Origin: CABZJG01 sp902512685
GTDB taxonomy: Bacteria; Pseudomonadota; Alphaproteobacteria; Rhodobacterales; Rhodobacteraceae
NCBI GenBank assembly: GCA_051201605.1
Contig: CP179201.1
Span: 2,914,001 to 2,978,000 of the forward strand
Reading direction: 5' to 3'
Length of the DNA: 64,000 nucleotides
Shown here: positions 1 through 8,475 of the stretch, piece after piece
Layout: every line of letters starts with the position of its first letter
How positions within the stretch are numbered: the stretch's first letter is position 1
The notes under the pieces: generated by a model
Databases searched by the model: none
The model's input: the letters and a program-made list of their open reading frames with translations, nothing else
Told to the model about the DNA's origin: nothing
Translations under genes and position numbers: made by a program

Positions 1-735
1 ATCCTCATCGTCGGCGCCCAACATTACTGGCTTTACCGGCGTCGCGCGCAAGGGACCAATTTCAAATTCAACCGCAATTGGCCCGACGGCGTTCATCCCG
101 GATTTACCTTTGGGACGCAGTTGCGCGACAACCTGTTTTGGACTTTCTGCTTTGGCATTCCGATCTGGACCGTATGGGAGGTCACGACGCTTTGGCTTTA
201 TGCGAACGGCTATGTCGCCGGGCTGGACCCATCATCTAATCCGATTTGGTTCGTCTGCCTTTGGTTCTTCGTCCCCCTGTTGCATGAATTCCATTTCTTT
301 TGCGTCCATCGGCTGATCCATTGGCCGCCGCTTTACCGTAATGTTCACAAAGTCCATCACCGAAATATCAACCCGGGTCCATGGTCGGGGATTTCAATGC
401 ACCCATTTGAACACCTAATTTATTTTTCAGGGTTTCTTATCTATTGGATCGTTCCTGCTCATCCGTTGCACTTTATGCATCTTTCTCTGATGGCCGGTCT
501 TTCCCCTGCTCAGGGCCATACCGGTTTTGACCGGGTGGTAACCGGCAAAACATCGGCCCTGCACCTTCCATACTACGCGCATTACCTACATCATCGCCTG
601 TTCGAGGTTAACTACGCCGACGGAACAATCCCGTTGGACAAGTGGTTCGGATCCTTTCACGACGGATCACCCGAGGCCGATCAGGCCCTCGCACGGCGGC
701 GTCGTAATCTATCCACCAAAAATACAGCAAATTAG
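1..735 (+). CDS. Fatty acid hydroxylase / sterol desaturase superfamily protein (5' truncated by window edge)
   Basis: The reading frame is open from the first base, so the start lies outside the window; an internal TTG at 121 is not the real start. About 244 residues are visible. They contain the histidine clusters of the integral-membrane di-iron hydroxylase/desaturase superfamily: HEFHFFCVHR, HKVHH, and HYLHH near the C-terminus, with hydrophobic segments between them. Members oxidise or hydroxylate lipids or sterol-like substrates at the inner membrane; the substrate cannot be told here. It ends 15 bp before nanE on the same strand, so it may be co-transcribed with the amino-sugar genes, although a functional link is not obvious. 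The family call is secure, the substrate is unknown. Confidence 0.85.
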   Translation: MLIVGAQHYWLYRRRAQGTNFKFNRNWPDGVHPGFTFGTQLRDNLFWTFCFGIPIWTVWEVTTLWLYANGYVAGLDPSSNPIWFVCLWFFVPLLHEFHFFCVHRLIHWPPLYRNVHKVHHRNINPGPWSGISMHPFEHLIYFSGFLIYWIVPAHPLHFMHLSLMAGLSPAQGHTGFDRVVTGKTSALHLPYYAHYLHHRLFEVNYADGTIPLDKWFGSFHDGSPEADQALARRRRNLSTKNTAN

Positions 736-750
736 GGGAAAAACCGCAGT

Positions 751-1431
751 ATGACAGATGTCTTAGAAAGGCTAAGGGGCGGATTGGTGGTGTCCTGCCA
801 ACCAGTTGACAACGGCCCGATGGACGACCCAAAAATTGTTGCAGCCATGGCGCAAGCCGCGGTTAATGGCGGCGCTGCGGGGCTGCGTATTGAGGGAATT
901 GAAAATCTGCGCGCGGTCCGCCCTTTGGTCGACGTCCCAATCATTGGCATTGTAAAGACCGACAGTGACGACACACCGGTACGTATCACCGTTTCCAAAT
1001 CAGATGTTTCAGCGCTCACTGAAAGCGGTGCAGATATCGTCGCCTATGACGCCACGGATCGCCCCCGAAAAGACCCGAAAGAGGCTATTTTGGCGTCCAT
1101 CCTGGCCAATGGCGCGATCGCTATGGCCGATTGCTCTACATTGGTCGACGCCCGCGTGGCGCATGCGGCTGGTGTAGCCATTCTAGGGACGACGTTGTCT
1201 GGTTACACCGCCGCGACGGAAACTGATGGCGAAGGGCCGGATTTAGAATTGGTTCGTCAGTTCAGGACCTTGAACGCATTCGTTATGGCAGAAGGCCGGG
1301 TTAACACCCCTTCCTTGGCACCCGATGCCATGGCAGCGGGTGCTGACTGCGTGACCGTTGGAAGTGCCCTTACCCGCTTGGAATTAATGACAGCTGCCTT
1401 CGTCAAAAAAATTCAGGGCCAGTTGCAATGA
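751..1431 (+). CDS. nanE: N-acetylmannosamine-6-phosphate 2-epimerase
   Basis: This is a 226-residue TIM-barrel protein of the usual NanE length. It interconverts N-acetylmannosamine-6-phosphate and N-acetylglucosamine-6-phosphate in sialic acid and amino-sugar catabolism in the cytoplasm. Visible family features are the N-terminal VVSCQPVDNGPM strand, the GLRIEGIENL segment, IIGIVK with the family's catalytic lysine, the DATDRPR loop, the MADCST strand and a C-terminal CVTVGSALTR phosphate-binding segment. Its last four bases overlap the start of nanK (ATGA), which indicates translational coupling. No lyase (nanA) or transporter is seen here; they may lie to the left. Confidence is high because of the motif set and the nanK partner. 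Confidence 0.93.
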   Translation: MTDVLERLRGGLVVSCQPVDNGPMDDPKIVAAMAQAAVNGGAAGLRIEGIENLRAVRPLVDVPIIGIVKTDSDDTPVRITVSKSDVSALTESGADIVAYDATDRPRKDPKEAILASILANGAIAMADCSTLVDARVAHAAGVAILGTTLSGYTAATETDGEGPDLELVRQFRTLNAFVMAEGRVNTPSLAPDAMAAGADCVTVGSALTRLELMTAAFVKKIQGQLQ

Positions 1432-2324
1432 TCGACCTCAAAAAACCAACCGGATTCGCAGTCGATCTTGGAGGCACAAAAACCGCGGTCGCGCGCATTG
1501 TGAACGGGTCTATCATAAACCGATTGTCGGTCCGCACTGACGGCCAAGCACTGCCGGATACTTATGTCGAAACGATGGGATCAATGTTGGCAGACATTGG
1601 GTATCAACATGGGGATAATCTAGGCGTCGCTATCACTGGACGTGTCGATGCGTCCGGTGTCTGGCACGCGGTTAATTTGAGCACTTTGACGGAAGTTGCG
1701 GCCATTCCAATTGCGGCGCTTATCCGCGAACGGATTGGTCCGGCGAATGTCATGAATGACGCCGCTGCGGCGACACTTGCCGAAGCCAAATGCGGTGCGG
1801 GGCGTGAATACCAGAACTTTGGATATATCACTGCGTCCACCGGAATCGGTGGCGGGCTGTTTCTCGGCGGCCGCCTCCACCAAAGCGCAAACGGTTTTGC
1901 GGGGCATGTTGGATTTACATCTTCACCAATAGGCAAGCAAATGTGCGGCAGTGGCCGATTTGGCACCGTTGAAAGCGTCGCAGCCGGTAGGGCAATCGCA
2001 CTGGCGGCCTTAGCCTCCGGATATCCCGATCTGGACGCAAAACAAGTGTTTGAGCGCGCCGGTAGGGGCGAAAAATGGGCCGAAGACATCGTTGAGAACT
2101 CAGCCCTCGCCGTCACTGAACTCTGCGCGGATCTGACTATAGCCCTTGGATTAGAAGCGATAATTTTAGCCGGTAGCATCGGATTGGCTGATGGATATAT
2201 CGACCGAGTAGTCCAACATTTCTCAAAGCTTCCAAAAGACCTAAGACCAATTTTAAACTCTTCGACGCTCGGCCACGAAGGCCCTTTGTTGGGGGCTTTG
2301 TTTGATCAACCCGGTCAGAGTTAG
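1428..2324 (+). CDS. nanK: ROK-family N-acetylmannosamine kinase
   Basis: This 298-residue ROK-family sugar kinase has the N-terminal ATP phosphate-binding motif FAVDLGGTKTAVA and the GITGRV/NDAAAA regions of the family. A GIGGG glycine-rich loop and a short cysteine segment (MCGSGRFGTVES) sit where ROK kinases bind zinc. The start overlaps the nanE stop by four bases. Coupling to nanE makes N-acetylmannosamine the likely substrate, phosphorylated at O6. The cysteine-rich zinc motif is reduced compared with the classical CxCGxxGCxE form (only one cysteine is clear), so a zinc-free variant is possible. The gene ends about 390 bp before the recombinase cassette and looks intact. Confidence 0.88.
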   Translation: MIDLKKPTGFAVDLGGTKTAVARIVNGSIINRLSVRTDGQALPDTYVETMGSMLADIGYQHGDNLGVAITGRVDASGVWHAVNLSTLTEVAAIPIAALIRERIGPANVMNDAAAATLAEAKCGAGREYQNFGYITASTGIGGGLFLGGRLHQSANGFAGHVGFTSSPIGKQMCGSGRFGTVESVAAGRAIALAALASGYPDLDAKQVFERAGRGEKWAEDIVENSALAVTELCADLTIALGLEAIILAGSIGLADGYIDRVVQHFSKLPKDLRPILNSSTLGHEGPLLGALFDQPGQS

Positions 2325-2638
2325 GTTCAACGAAAAGTGCCGGAAGGCACGCCCCTTAAAGGGTGCTGTCAAGTGTGGATGGCTCCGTTTATGCAAGGTT
2401 TTTTTCGACTGATGTTGATCGTTACGAAGAGCGGTCATGTGTCCGGCCTGTTGGCGCGGTATACATTACCGCTGGCCTTGATGAAGTCCGCGTACCGGGT
2501 CCCTAATCAGACTAACGAGCTTTAAAGCCCTGACAGCACCTCGGGGTGTCCCGGTTGCGGTTCCGTTCAATCATCATCATTCACATTTGCCCCTGCATAT
2601 CGTGACGGCAGCGTGTTGCCGCCGCTGTTCTTATTACC
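2325..2638. other. Non-coding gap between nanK and the mobile region
   Basis: No convincing gene is seen. A short hairpin (GTGCC-GGAA-GGCAC) at 2338-2351 follows nanK, without a T run, so it is at best a weak 3'-end structure. The rest probably belongs to the decayed insertion-sequence material that starts at 2639. Confidence 0.4.
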
Positions 2639-2716
2639 TCAGGCGATTGGTGAGGCGCGATAGGCTTCGCCGCGTGTCATGACTGCCCATGCGATACGCG
2701 CTGTCGGTCCTCCCAG
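2639..2716 (-). pseudogene. C-terminal remnant of an IS110-type transposase
   Basis: On the minus strand the last 26 codons read LGGPTARIAWAVMTRGEAYR followed by five residues and a stop. This is the characteristic end of IS110/IS1111-family DEDD transposases, where an ARxAWAxxxRGExY tail is common. The upstream part of the gene is missing; the remnant abuts the left edge of recombinase cassette copy 1 at about 2715. It therefore marks a junction where the cassette replaced or cut an older insertion sequence. The identification rests on a short tail only. Confidence 0.5.
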
Positions 2717-2847
2717 ACTAACCAGCCCAAACATCCAGCCCTCCTTGCTCTTTCCACTGGACTTCTCTTGCTCCGCAAGCCTGTGTGTATGTATGCCCGA
2801 ATACTGTCGGGCTCTGCTCAGTACGAGATGATTGTACGGAGTGGATA

Positions 2848-3243
2848 ATGAGACTTGATTTAGATGGTTTAGAGGCTGCCTCACGTGAGGCACTGATGTC
2901 TGAATGGCGGGAGGTTGTGGGCCGGCCGCCTCCAAAGCATTTGAGCCGGCCCCTGATGGTGCAGATTTTGAGCCACGCCTATCAAATGGACACTGTGGGG
3001 GGATATACCAAGCGTCTTGACGGTAGGCTCAAGAGCGCAGCGCGGCGCGATGTTGTTCGGCCTGCCTTTAAACCCGGCAGCCGCTTTGTGCGGGAGTATC
3101 ATGGGGTCACCCATGTGGTTGAGGTCAGTGATGACGGGCGTTTTGTATGGAAGGATCAGAGCTTTAAGTCCCTCTCCCACACAGCGCGCGCTATAACCGG
3201 CTATAATGTCTCAGGCTTTCAGTTCTTTGGGGTGCGCCCATGA
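2848..3243 (+). CDS. DUF2924 domain protein, copy 1
   Basis: This 131-residue basic protein is of the DUF2924 family, which in alphaproteobacteria is almost always encoded just upstream of a large serine recombinase. The start at 2848 (MRLDLDGLEA) is preceded by GGAG at suitable spacing and begins the conserved block; an in-frame ATG at 2785 has no good ribosome site. The stop overlaps the recombinase start by four bases (ATGA), so the pair is coupled. Visible blocks are WREVVGRPPPKHLS, FKPGSRFVREYHG and FVWKDQSFKSLSHTARAITG. Its role is unknown; an accessory DNA-binding or directionality factor for the recombinase is a reasonable inference. It is nearly identical to the copy at 29123. Confidence 0.88.
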   Translation: MRLDLDGLEAASREALMSEWREVVGRPPPKHLSRPLMVQILSHAYQMDTVGGYTKRLDGRLKSAARRDVVRPAFKPGSRFVREYHGVTHVVEVSDDGRFVWKDQSFKSLSHTARAITGYNVSGFQFFGVRP

Positions 3244-4847
3244 GCGTCCTTGGAAAGCCTGTGGTGCGCGCAGCTGTCTATACCCGCAAAAGCTCTGATG
3301 AAGGTCTTGATCAAGAGTTCAACTCTCTGGATGCACAATATGAAGCCTGTTGCGCCTATATCGCCTCTCAGCGCCATGAAGGCTGGAAGTTATTCAAGAA
3401 GCGATATGATGATGGGGGTATCTCAGGAGGCACATTGGAGCGCCCTGCTCTTAAAGCTTTGCTCGCGGATGTCGAAAGTGGCCTGATAGATATGATTGTG
3501 GTCTATAAGATAGACAGGCTCACACGGTCTTTGTCTGACTTTGCAAAGCTTATTGATTGTTTGGACGCCAAGGGCTGTTCTTTTGTCTCTGTGACGCAAT
3601 CCTTTAATACCTCCTCTTCTATGGGACGGCTGACGCTTAATGTGCTTTTATCTTTTGCCCAGTTTGAGCGCGAAGTTACTGCAGAGCGCATTCGCGATAA
3701 GATCGCAGCCTCCAAGAAGAAAGGTATGTGGATGGGCGGCATGGTGCCCTGGGGCTATAAAGTGCACTCAGATCCTAAAATACAGTCTTTAGAGATATGC
3801 GAAGAAAGATCCTCTGATATAGGACGTGTTTATGATCTCTATGAGCAGCTTGGATGTCTGAGCAAAGTAAAGCGTGCCGTAGATAAGCTTTGGCCAGAGA
3901 GAAACTGGAGCCGTGGACGGATACATAACATTCTGATCAATCCCATCTACATCGGTAAGATTAAACATAAGACTGAAGTCTATGAAGGATTGCATGACGC
4001 AATCATTGAGCAAGATCAATTTGATCGGGTTCAGGACCAGCTGCAAAGGAGGTCAGTCATCAAGCGGGGCAAGCATCCCTCTCGGGGGCCCTCTGCCTTT
4101 CTGGTTGGCAAAGTCTATGATGAGACAGGAGACAGGTTAACGCCGTCCCGGTCCAAGAAGTCCTCTGGGCGTGTTATCCGGTACTATTACTCCAATCGCC
4201 TCATATCAGGCGGCGCTGATCCCACCGGGTGGCGCCTGCGGGCAGATATGCTGGAAGGATTGCTGAGTGATATTGTCGAAACAAGGCTCGGTGAGTCACT
4301 CACACAGTTCAGGTTGGCACCGCAGATCAAGCCCCATGAGTTAAACGACGCCAAGGATAGGTTGGCTGCATTGGACATCAAGGGAACTTTGGATCTCATA
4401 ACACGGGTTGATCTCATTGAGACTAAGGCAAGTGTCCAGCTTGATGTTGAGAAAGTAGCCGCACTTATCAAAACAGAAATCAGCAAGCTGGATTTAGAGC
4501 TTTTACGCATTGAAGAACCTGTCACGCTTCGCAAGCGCACAAATGGGACCAAGCTCACCTGGGTTGGCTATAAAGGGGAACCCAATCACGCCCTTATAAG
4601 AGCTATTGTAACAGCTCAGGCGTGGGTGGAAGAAATCAAGGCAGGTCAGTCTGTCTCCGATATTATGCAAGCCCATAATATTCCTGAGGGCATGATCTGG
4701 AAGCGCATACGCCTTGCCTTTTTATCTCCAAAGATTCTCAGAGCCATTGTAGACGGCAAGACCAATCGGGATCTCACAATCAAGATGCTCACCCAGCATG
4801 ATCTGCCGCGTGAGTGGTCTGAGCAAGAGACCCTGTTTTTGGGCTGA
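3240..4847 (+). CDS. Large serine recombinase, copy 1
   Basis: This is a 535-residue serine site-specific recombinase. The N-terminal resolvase domain (about residues 8-155) carries the YTRKS motif with the nucleophile Ser18, the DRLTRS arginine motif and QFEREVTAERIRDKI. A Recombinase DNA-binding domain follows (about 170-270, WGYKV...NWSRGRIHNILINPIYIGKI), and then a long C-terminal part ending with an AHNIPEGMIWKRIRLAFL helix-turn-helix-like segment. Such enzymes integrate and excise phages or genomic islands without host ligase. It is translationally coupled to the DUF2924 gene. The second copy at 29515-31122 differs mainly around residues 235-260 and 345-405. It appears intact and may be active. 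Confidence 0.93.
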   Translation: MSVLGKPVVRAAVYTRKSSDEGLDQEFNSLDAQYEACCAYIASQRHEGWKLFKKRYDDGGISGGTLERPALKALLADVESGLIDMIVVYKIDRLTRSLSDFAKLIDCLDAKGCSFVSVTQSFNTSSSMGRLTLNVLLSFAQFEREVTAERIRDKIAASKKKGMWMGGMVPWGYKVHSDPKIQSLEICEERSSDIGRVYDLYEQLGCLSKVKRAVDKLWPERNWSRGRIHNILINPIYIGKIKHKTEVYEGLHDAIIEQDQFDRVQDQLQRRSVIKRGKHPSRGPSAFLVGKVYDETGDRLTPSRSKKSSGRVIRYYYSNRLISGGADPTGWRLRADMLEGLLSDIVETRLGESLTQFRLAPQIKPHELNDAKDRLAALDIKGTLDLITRVDLIETKASVQLDVEKVAALIKTEISKLDLELLRIEEPVTLRKRTNGTKLTWVGYKGEPNHALIRAIVTAQAWVEEIKAGQSVSDIMQAHNIPEGMIWKRIRLAFLSPKILRAIVDGKTNRDLTIKMLTQHDLPREWSEQETLFLG

Positions 4848-5006
4848 ATTCCCTGTTACGGCGAATTAAATTCCCTGTTAATTTTTAAGCCTGTTTTACA
4901 GAAACCCCAATAAACATTGGGTATTTGATCAAGTTTAGGCGTTCCAAAACATCAAAAAGGAAAAAATTCCCTGTTAATTTCCCTGTTAATTCCAAAAAAC
5001 AGGGAA
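4847..5006. repeat. Cluster of TTCCCTGTTA direct repeats with one inverted copy, copy 1
   Basis: Directly after the recombinase stop there are four direct copies of ATTCCCTGTTA or TTCCCTGTTA (4849-4858, 4871-4880, 4967-4976, 4979-4988) and an inverted AACAGGGAA at 4998-5006. An AT-rich spacer lies between the first two and the last two. The same cluster follows recombinase copy 2. It could be the recombinase's binding or attachment region, or an inverted-repeat structure at the 3' end of the mRNA. The sequence alone does not decide. Confidence 0.75.
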
Positions 5007-5167
5007 AACCCACCCTCGGCAAATCACCAGCTGAGGTTTAGCGGGAATTATCGCTGATATGAGAGGTGATGTGCTGCATCAGTCGCAAAGCGCTGTTGTA
5101 AATCCCTGATCTTGCGCAGGAATAGCGCCAGAAATACCAGAAACAGGAATGGGCAGAATGTGGTGGC

Positions 5168-5310
5168 GGTGCTGTCAGACAAATCGGCTCAAGCATCAGA
5201 AGCATGAAGAGCGTGCATTCTATGAGGCGATAAGAGAGCGCCACTCTGTAAGAGCAGCGTCGCGGTTTAGCTTGAAGGTACTGCGCTGGTAGATGGATCT
5301 TTGCTTTTTC
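5168..5310 (-). pseudogene. IS6-family transposase 3' remnant with left terminal repeat
   Basis: On the minus strand, ending at a stop at 5220-5222, the sequence encodes IYQRSTFKLNRDAALTEWR plus SLIAS. This matches the C-terminal end typical of IS6/IS26-family transposases (RQTxKxxRxAALxEWR). GGTGCTGTCAGACAA at 5168-5182 resembles the terminal inverted repeat of the IS6-type element at the other cassette. The frame breaks upstream of about 5310, so only the last 30 or so codons and one end remain. The same arrangement (recombinase, repeat cluster, IS6 end) is present at copy 2. Confidence 0.6.
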
Positions 5311-5450
5311 TGTAATCAGAGAATGAAAACTGGCGTTAGTCGATTAAAGACAAAACCGGGGTTCAAAGGGAATAGCCGGGAGCAAACAATTCACAGTGCA
5401 TTCAGGTGCCCTAACAACACATTGCCCTGGCATACCAATGTCAACCACTG

Positions 5451-6422
5451 TTACTCTTGATCCAGATTTGTCGCTACGATTACTCTCTTCTGATCATTAG
5501 ACGACTTCAACTTTACAGTTGCCCTTTTGACACCACCAGCCTCAATCTGCGCAATTTCTCCCAAAACAGGCTCATTGCTCAAACCACTTGGTGCGCTGGT
5601 CCAAGGCTCTATCGCCAAATGCGTATCACCCCTCGATGCGCCATTGTTGATAAGATACCAAAGGCACGGAAAGGTAGTGCGATCGAACGTCATGCTCAAC
5701 GCTCCGTCATAATCCGCCAGCACGAAACTGTTTCCCTTGTCAGTATCCAAATAATGAAGTGCTAGGCTGCGCTCTTCAGAAACAAAAGGTTGCCGCATAT
5801 CAATGCCCCTGTGATGGGGCCATTGGAATGTCTCGCCCTCTTCTCCAAAAGCCCCACCTAGCCATTCATCGACGAGAGCGCTCTTTGAAGGCAGAATGAC
5901 CCGAGATTGGGGCGTCACTGCAAATACTGGATGAATGCCCCATTGGAATCGGAAGGGCATCGTGCCAATATTTTTGATTTCGTATTCAAAAACAACTTCA
6001 TCGCTATCTTTTTGCAGGGTGATTGTACGTGAAAAATATGCTGGTGTTATGGGCGTTTTAACATACGTTTTGATCTGCGCCACATCATCATTATCCTGGA
6101 GCAAATTAAAGTCATGTGGAATACTCCAGAGCTCTCCAAGATAGGGAAGTGGGTCGCCGTATTCATTCTTGCATGGACGCCCCGTTGGGAAAATGTCATC
6201 CCAACCGCCAGCCCAATGGTCATCAAAATCAGCCTTTAGAGTGACCGCGTGCGGTTTAATCCTTTCAGACCGCCATAACAAGTTTCTGTCTCTGGATTTG
6301 TCCGTAATATCAATAATATTAGCACCCCGCTCCGGGAGTACTGTGATTGCGATAAACTTGTTCTCTAAACGTACGGCGCATAGCCCATGATAAGTCCAAT
6401 TAGTGTCCACTCTGCAAGTCAT
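5451..6422 (-). CDS. Aldose 1-epimerase-like (galactose mutarotase fold) protein
   Basis: This is a 323-residue protein of the galactose-mutarotase superfamily. The N-terminus (ITVLPERGANIIDI), the central EYEIKNIGTMPFRFQWGIHPVFAV strands and the late histidine and glutamate (HLAIEPWTS) are typical of aldose-epimerase-like sugar-binding folds. The family equilibrates alpha and beta anomers of free sugars in the cytoplasm; the substrate here is unknown. It lies 32 bp downstream of the inositol-phosphatase-like gene on the same strand and is the last gene of that unit, which suggests it handles the sugar released by the phosphatase. The exact subfamily is uncertain. Confidence 0.78.
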   Translation of the reverse strand: MTCRVDTNWTYHGLCAVRLENKFIAITVLPERGANIIDITDKSRDRNLLWRSERIKPHAVTLKADFDDHWAGGWDDIFPTGRPCKNEYGDPLPYLGELWSIPHDFNLLQDNDDVAQIKTYVKTPITPAYFSRTITLQKDSDEVVFEYEIKNIGTMPFRFQWGIHPVFAVTPQSRVILPSKSALVDEWLGGAFGEEGETFQWPHHRGIDMRQPFVSEERSLALHYLDTDKGNSFVLADYDGALSMTFDRTTFPCLWYLINNGASRGDTHLAIEPWTSAPSGLSNEPVLGEIAQIEAGGVKRATVKLKSSNDQKRVIVATNLDQE

Positions 6423-6454
6423 AAGGTCCTCTTTGGGCTGGAGATACCGATTGA

Positions 6455-7219
6455 TTAAATGAGCTTAAAAATCTTACCAAAAAGCTCTGGTGATGACGCA
6501 ATAATGAGGTTTCCCTGATTTTCAAACAAATTACTTTCGAAGTCATTCGTTTGTCCTCCAGCCTCTTTGACAAGCAAGTATCCAGCTAGAGCATCCCATG
6601 GCTTCACAAATACCTCCCAGTAGGCATCCATCTTGCCATTGGCGACATTAGCAAGACACAACGCACAGCTACCGGATCTGTGGAACTCAAACCCAGCTTT
6701 TAGAAACTTGGCCAACATACTTAGAAATTCCTCCCAAGATTCCGAAGGTGACCAGTCCATTTCTAGCACTGCCTCAGATTCGTTATTGACCTTTTTAACT
6801 CGCATCGGCGCGCCGTTGCAAAAGGCCCCTTGCCCAGCCTGAGCATAAAACAGTTCGTCTGTTGCAGGCGCATAAATAACGCCGACGACCGGCTTACCAT
6901 CTCGCAGGTAGGAAATCGACACACACCAGAAGTTTTGGCCGCGAACAAAGTTAGATGTTCCGTCAATCGGATCCACTACCCATAGGCTATCCCCGGTCTG
7001 ACCACCAAGCTCTTCGCCTAACACAACATCGTCGGGAAAAGCCTCGATAACTTTATCGCGGATCATTACCTCGATGTTTCGATCGGCTTCACTGACGTAA
7101 TCCTGATGTCCTTTTTGTTCTACTTGGCCAAGTTTCTTTTGCATTTCCCGGGCCAAGATTCCAACTTCACGCGCCAAAGCTTTTGCGAAGTCTAATCGTA
7201 TTGTATCAAAATTTGTCAT
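6455..7219 (-). CDS. Inositol monophosphatase family protein
   Basis: This 254-residue lithium-sensitive-type phosphatase has the metal-binding motifs VLGEELGG, WVVDPIDGTSNFV and, near the C-terminus, WDALAGYLLVKEAGG. Family members remove phosphate from inositol phosphates, sugar phosphates, histidinol phosphate or PAP; the sequence does not fix the substrate. It shares a strand with the mutarotase downstream and the ABC operon upstream. A variant of the 17-bp operator found upstream of other operons in this island lies about 130 bp upstream of its start (7346-7363). The context suggests action on a phosphorylated sugar or cyclitol delivered by the transporter at 8476-12284. Confidence 0.9.
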   Translation of the reverse strand: MTNFDTIRLDFAKALAREVGILAREMQKKLGQVEQKGHQDYVSEADRNIEVMIRDKVIEAFPDDVVLGEELGGQTGDSLWVVDPIDGTSNFVRGQNFWCVSISYLRDGKPVVGVIYAPATDELFYAQAGQGAFCNGAPMRVKKVNNESEAVLEMDWSPSESWEEFLSMLAKFLKAGFEFHRSGSCALCLANVANGKMDAYWEVFVKPWDALAGYLLVKEAGGQTNDFESNLFENQGNLIIASSPELFGKIFKLI

Positions 7220-7345
7220 GCGTTCGCCAAAAACTATTTCTCGAGTTACTTTTACACTTTATGCGTCTACATCCACTGCATCACTTTGAATGCAACGCCA
7301 ATCCTGACGATAAGCACCTAAGCTTTTATGTCAACAAACAAATAA

Positions 7346-7363
7346 CTTATAACTTATATTGTA
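7346..7363 (-). promoter_or_regulatory. Variant of the shared 17-bp operator
   Basis: CTTATAACTTATATTGTA matches CTTATAAGTTATATCTTA (found at 12302 and 28889) at 15 of 18 positions. It has the same orientation relative to its gene and lies in the 288-bp gap upstream of the inositol-phosphatase gene. It is probably a weaker site for the same regulator. Confidence 0.5.
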
Positions 7364-7507
7364 TGCGTTGTCTCTGATGAAGTATGCGAAGCATTCGCTT
7401 GAAAGCATAAAATTTAATCCGAATCTGTCTGTAACATGGCGCAAATCCTTACCGATATTCACATCAAACTTATTTAATGAAGGTAGGTTCACATGCTTTG
7501 AATTTTC

Positions 7508-8467
7508 CTAGTTGGGCATGTGCACCACAATCAGAGTACGATCATCAAAAAACTCTGACGACGTGCCACCTTTCACTGCTGCGAATTCATCTATGCGGTG
7601 GAAATCCACCTCATCACACTTGGAAAATTCTTTTTCCCATGCAGCAATACTTACTTCTTTTGGGCAAGACGCATAACCATCGCTAAAAATCTCAATAGTT
7701 TTAACTTCCTGTTTCGGAACAATCTCTTCTACCCACTGGCCCAAAACTGGCTTTCTGCTCGACACGATGTCATAACAGAGTGAGTTCTCATCGCTGTTTG
7801 AAAACCGGTTTTGGAGCCGAATTCCGAGAAGCAAAAAATCGCGAACAATCTCCGAAATTCCCGACAAATTCAAATTGCCAATGGTTTCTTCGATAAGCAT
7901 TTCAACGACGACTTCAGTGAGAAGACCTCGAGATCGAGCTTCGGCCAAGCCAAGAAAAATGGCCTGTCGTGTTATTAATTCATGCTCATTGGGATCATCG
8001 AATTTTTCGGCCAGTATTTTGAAAATTGAAACTCTTGCTTCCGTTGAGATGCTATCAATAAGCTTGTCATGCTTTAGTACCCGGGCGCCGTTTATCCGAA
8101 TACCGCTGTCTCCAAGTGACAAGAACCGCAAATTGGCACCACAGTCTATGGCCATAGCCACAGTGGTGGCTGGAAGCTGATCAAGGTCGTAGTCCTCAAA
8201 TGCTCTCGCATAAGACGTACAGAGATCTGCCAACAGTGTTTCCGCGTCTTTTTCTCTGTTTCGATATGGCAACAGGATTTCAGCCAGGATTTGGGAAGCC
8301 GCCATTGAGGCAGCTCGGCCATAGGGAACACCATTTAGATTTCGTCCTTCAGCATCCGTTGCGCCATCGAATACGGCGAAACAAACACCAGGAAGAACCA
8401 AGGCTACATCATCCCCAGACTTGTCGTTGGCGCGGTATTTTGAGCGCGAGAAGAGGTCAAAATTCAT
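7508..8467 (-). CDS. PP2C-like protein phosphatase
   Basis: This 319-residue protein has PP2C-fold motifs in order: DDVALVLPGVCFAVFDGATD near the N-terminus, SLGDSGIRI in the middle, EIFSDGYASCP, and DDRTLIVVH close to the end. The conserved aspartates that hold the two metal ions are present. The start at 8467 (MNFDLFSRS) is chosen because it follows the permease stop by eight bases; the longer frame would run into the permease. PP2C enzymes dephosphorylate Ser/Thr in proteins. A PP2C gene inside a binding-protein transporter operon is unusual: it might regulate the transporter or act on a small phosphorylated substrate. The fold is likely, the role unknown. Confidence 0.75.
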   Translation of the reverse strand: MNFDLFSRSKYRANDKSGDDVALVLPGVCFAVFDGATDAEGRNLNGVPYGRAASMAASQILAEILLPYRNREKDAETLLADLCTSYARAFEDYDLDQLPATTVAMAIDCGANLRFLSLGDSGIRINGARVLKHDKLIDSISTEARVSIFKILAEKFDDPNEHELITRQAIFLGLAEARSRGLLTEVVVEMLIEETIGNLNLSGISEIVRDFLLLGIRLQNRFSNSDENSLCYDIVSSRKPVLGQWVEEIVPKQEVKTIEIFSDGYASCPKEVSIAAWEKEFSKCDEVDFHRIDEFAAVKGGTSSEFFDDRTLIVVHMPN

Positions 8468-8475
8468 ATGTCGCC

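Larger units (their letters stand above)
2715..5182 (+). repeat. Direct repeat, copy 1: DUF2924-serine recombinase cassette
   Basis: This segment aligns with 28990-31458 at a constant offset of 26,275 bp through both genes, with a single-base slip only in the downstream non-coding part. Similarity begins at AGACTAACCAGCC here (AGACTCACTAGCC in copy 2) and includes the promoter region, both genes, the TTCCCTGTTA repeat cluster and a block up to the IS6-like end GGTGCTGTCAGACAA. Divergence is patchy: a run of about 320 bp within the recombinase gene (about 3570-3889) looks identical by eye, while other blocks differ every few bases. Confidence 0.92.

Noticed and set aside
2338..2351. Terminator after nanK
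   Set aside because: The GTGCC-GGAA-GGCAC hairpin is short and is not followed by a T run.
2785..2847. Longer N-terminus (21 extra residues) for the DUF2924 protein
   Set aside because: The ATG at 2848 has GGAG at good spacing and begins the conserved block; the upstream codons look like non-coding leader, also in copy 2.
4847..5006. CRISPR-like array
   Set aside because: Units are only 10-11 bp, spacing is irregular, and there are no cas genes.
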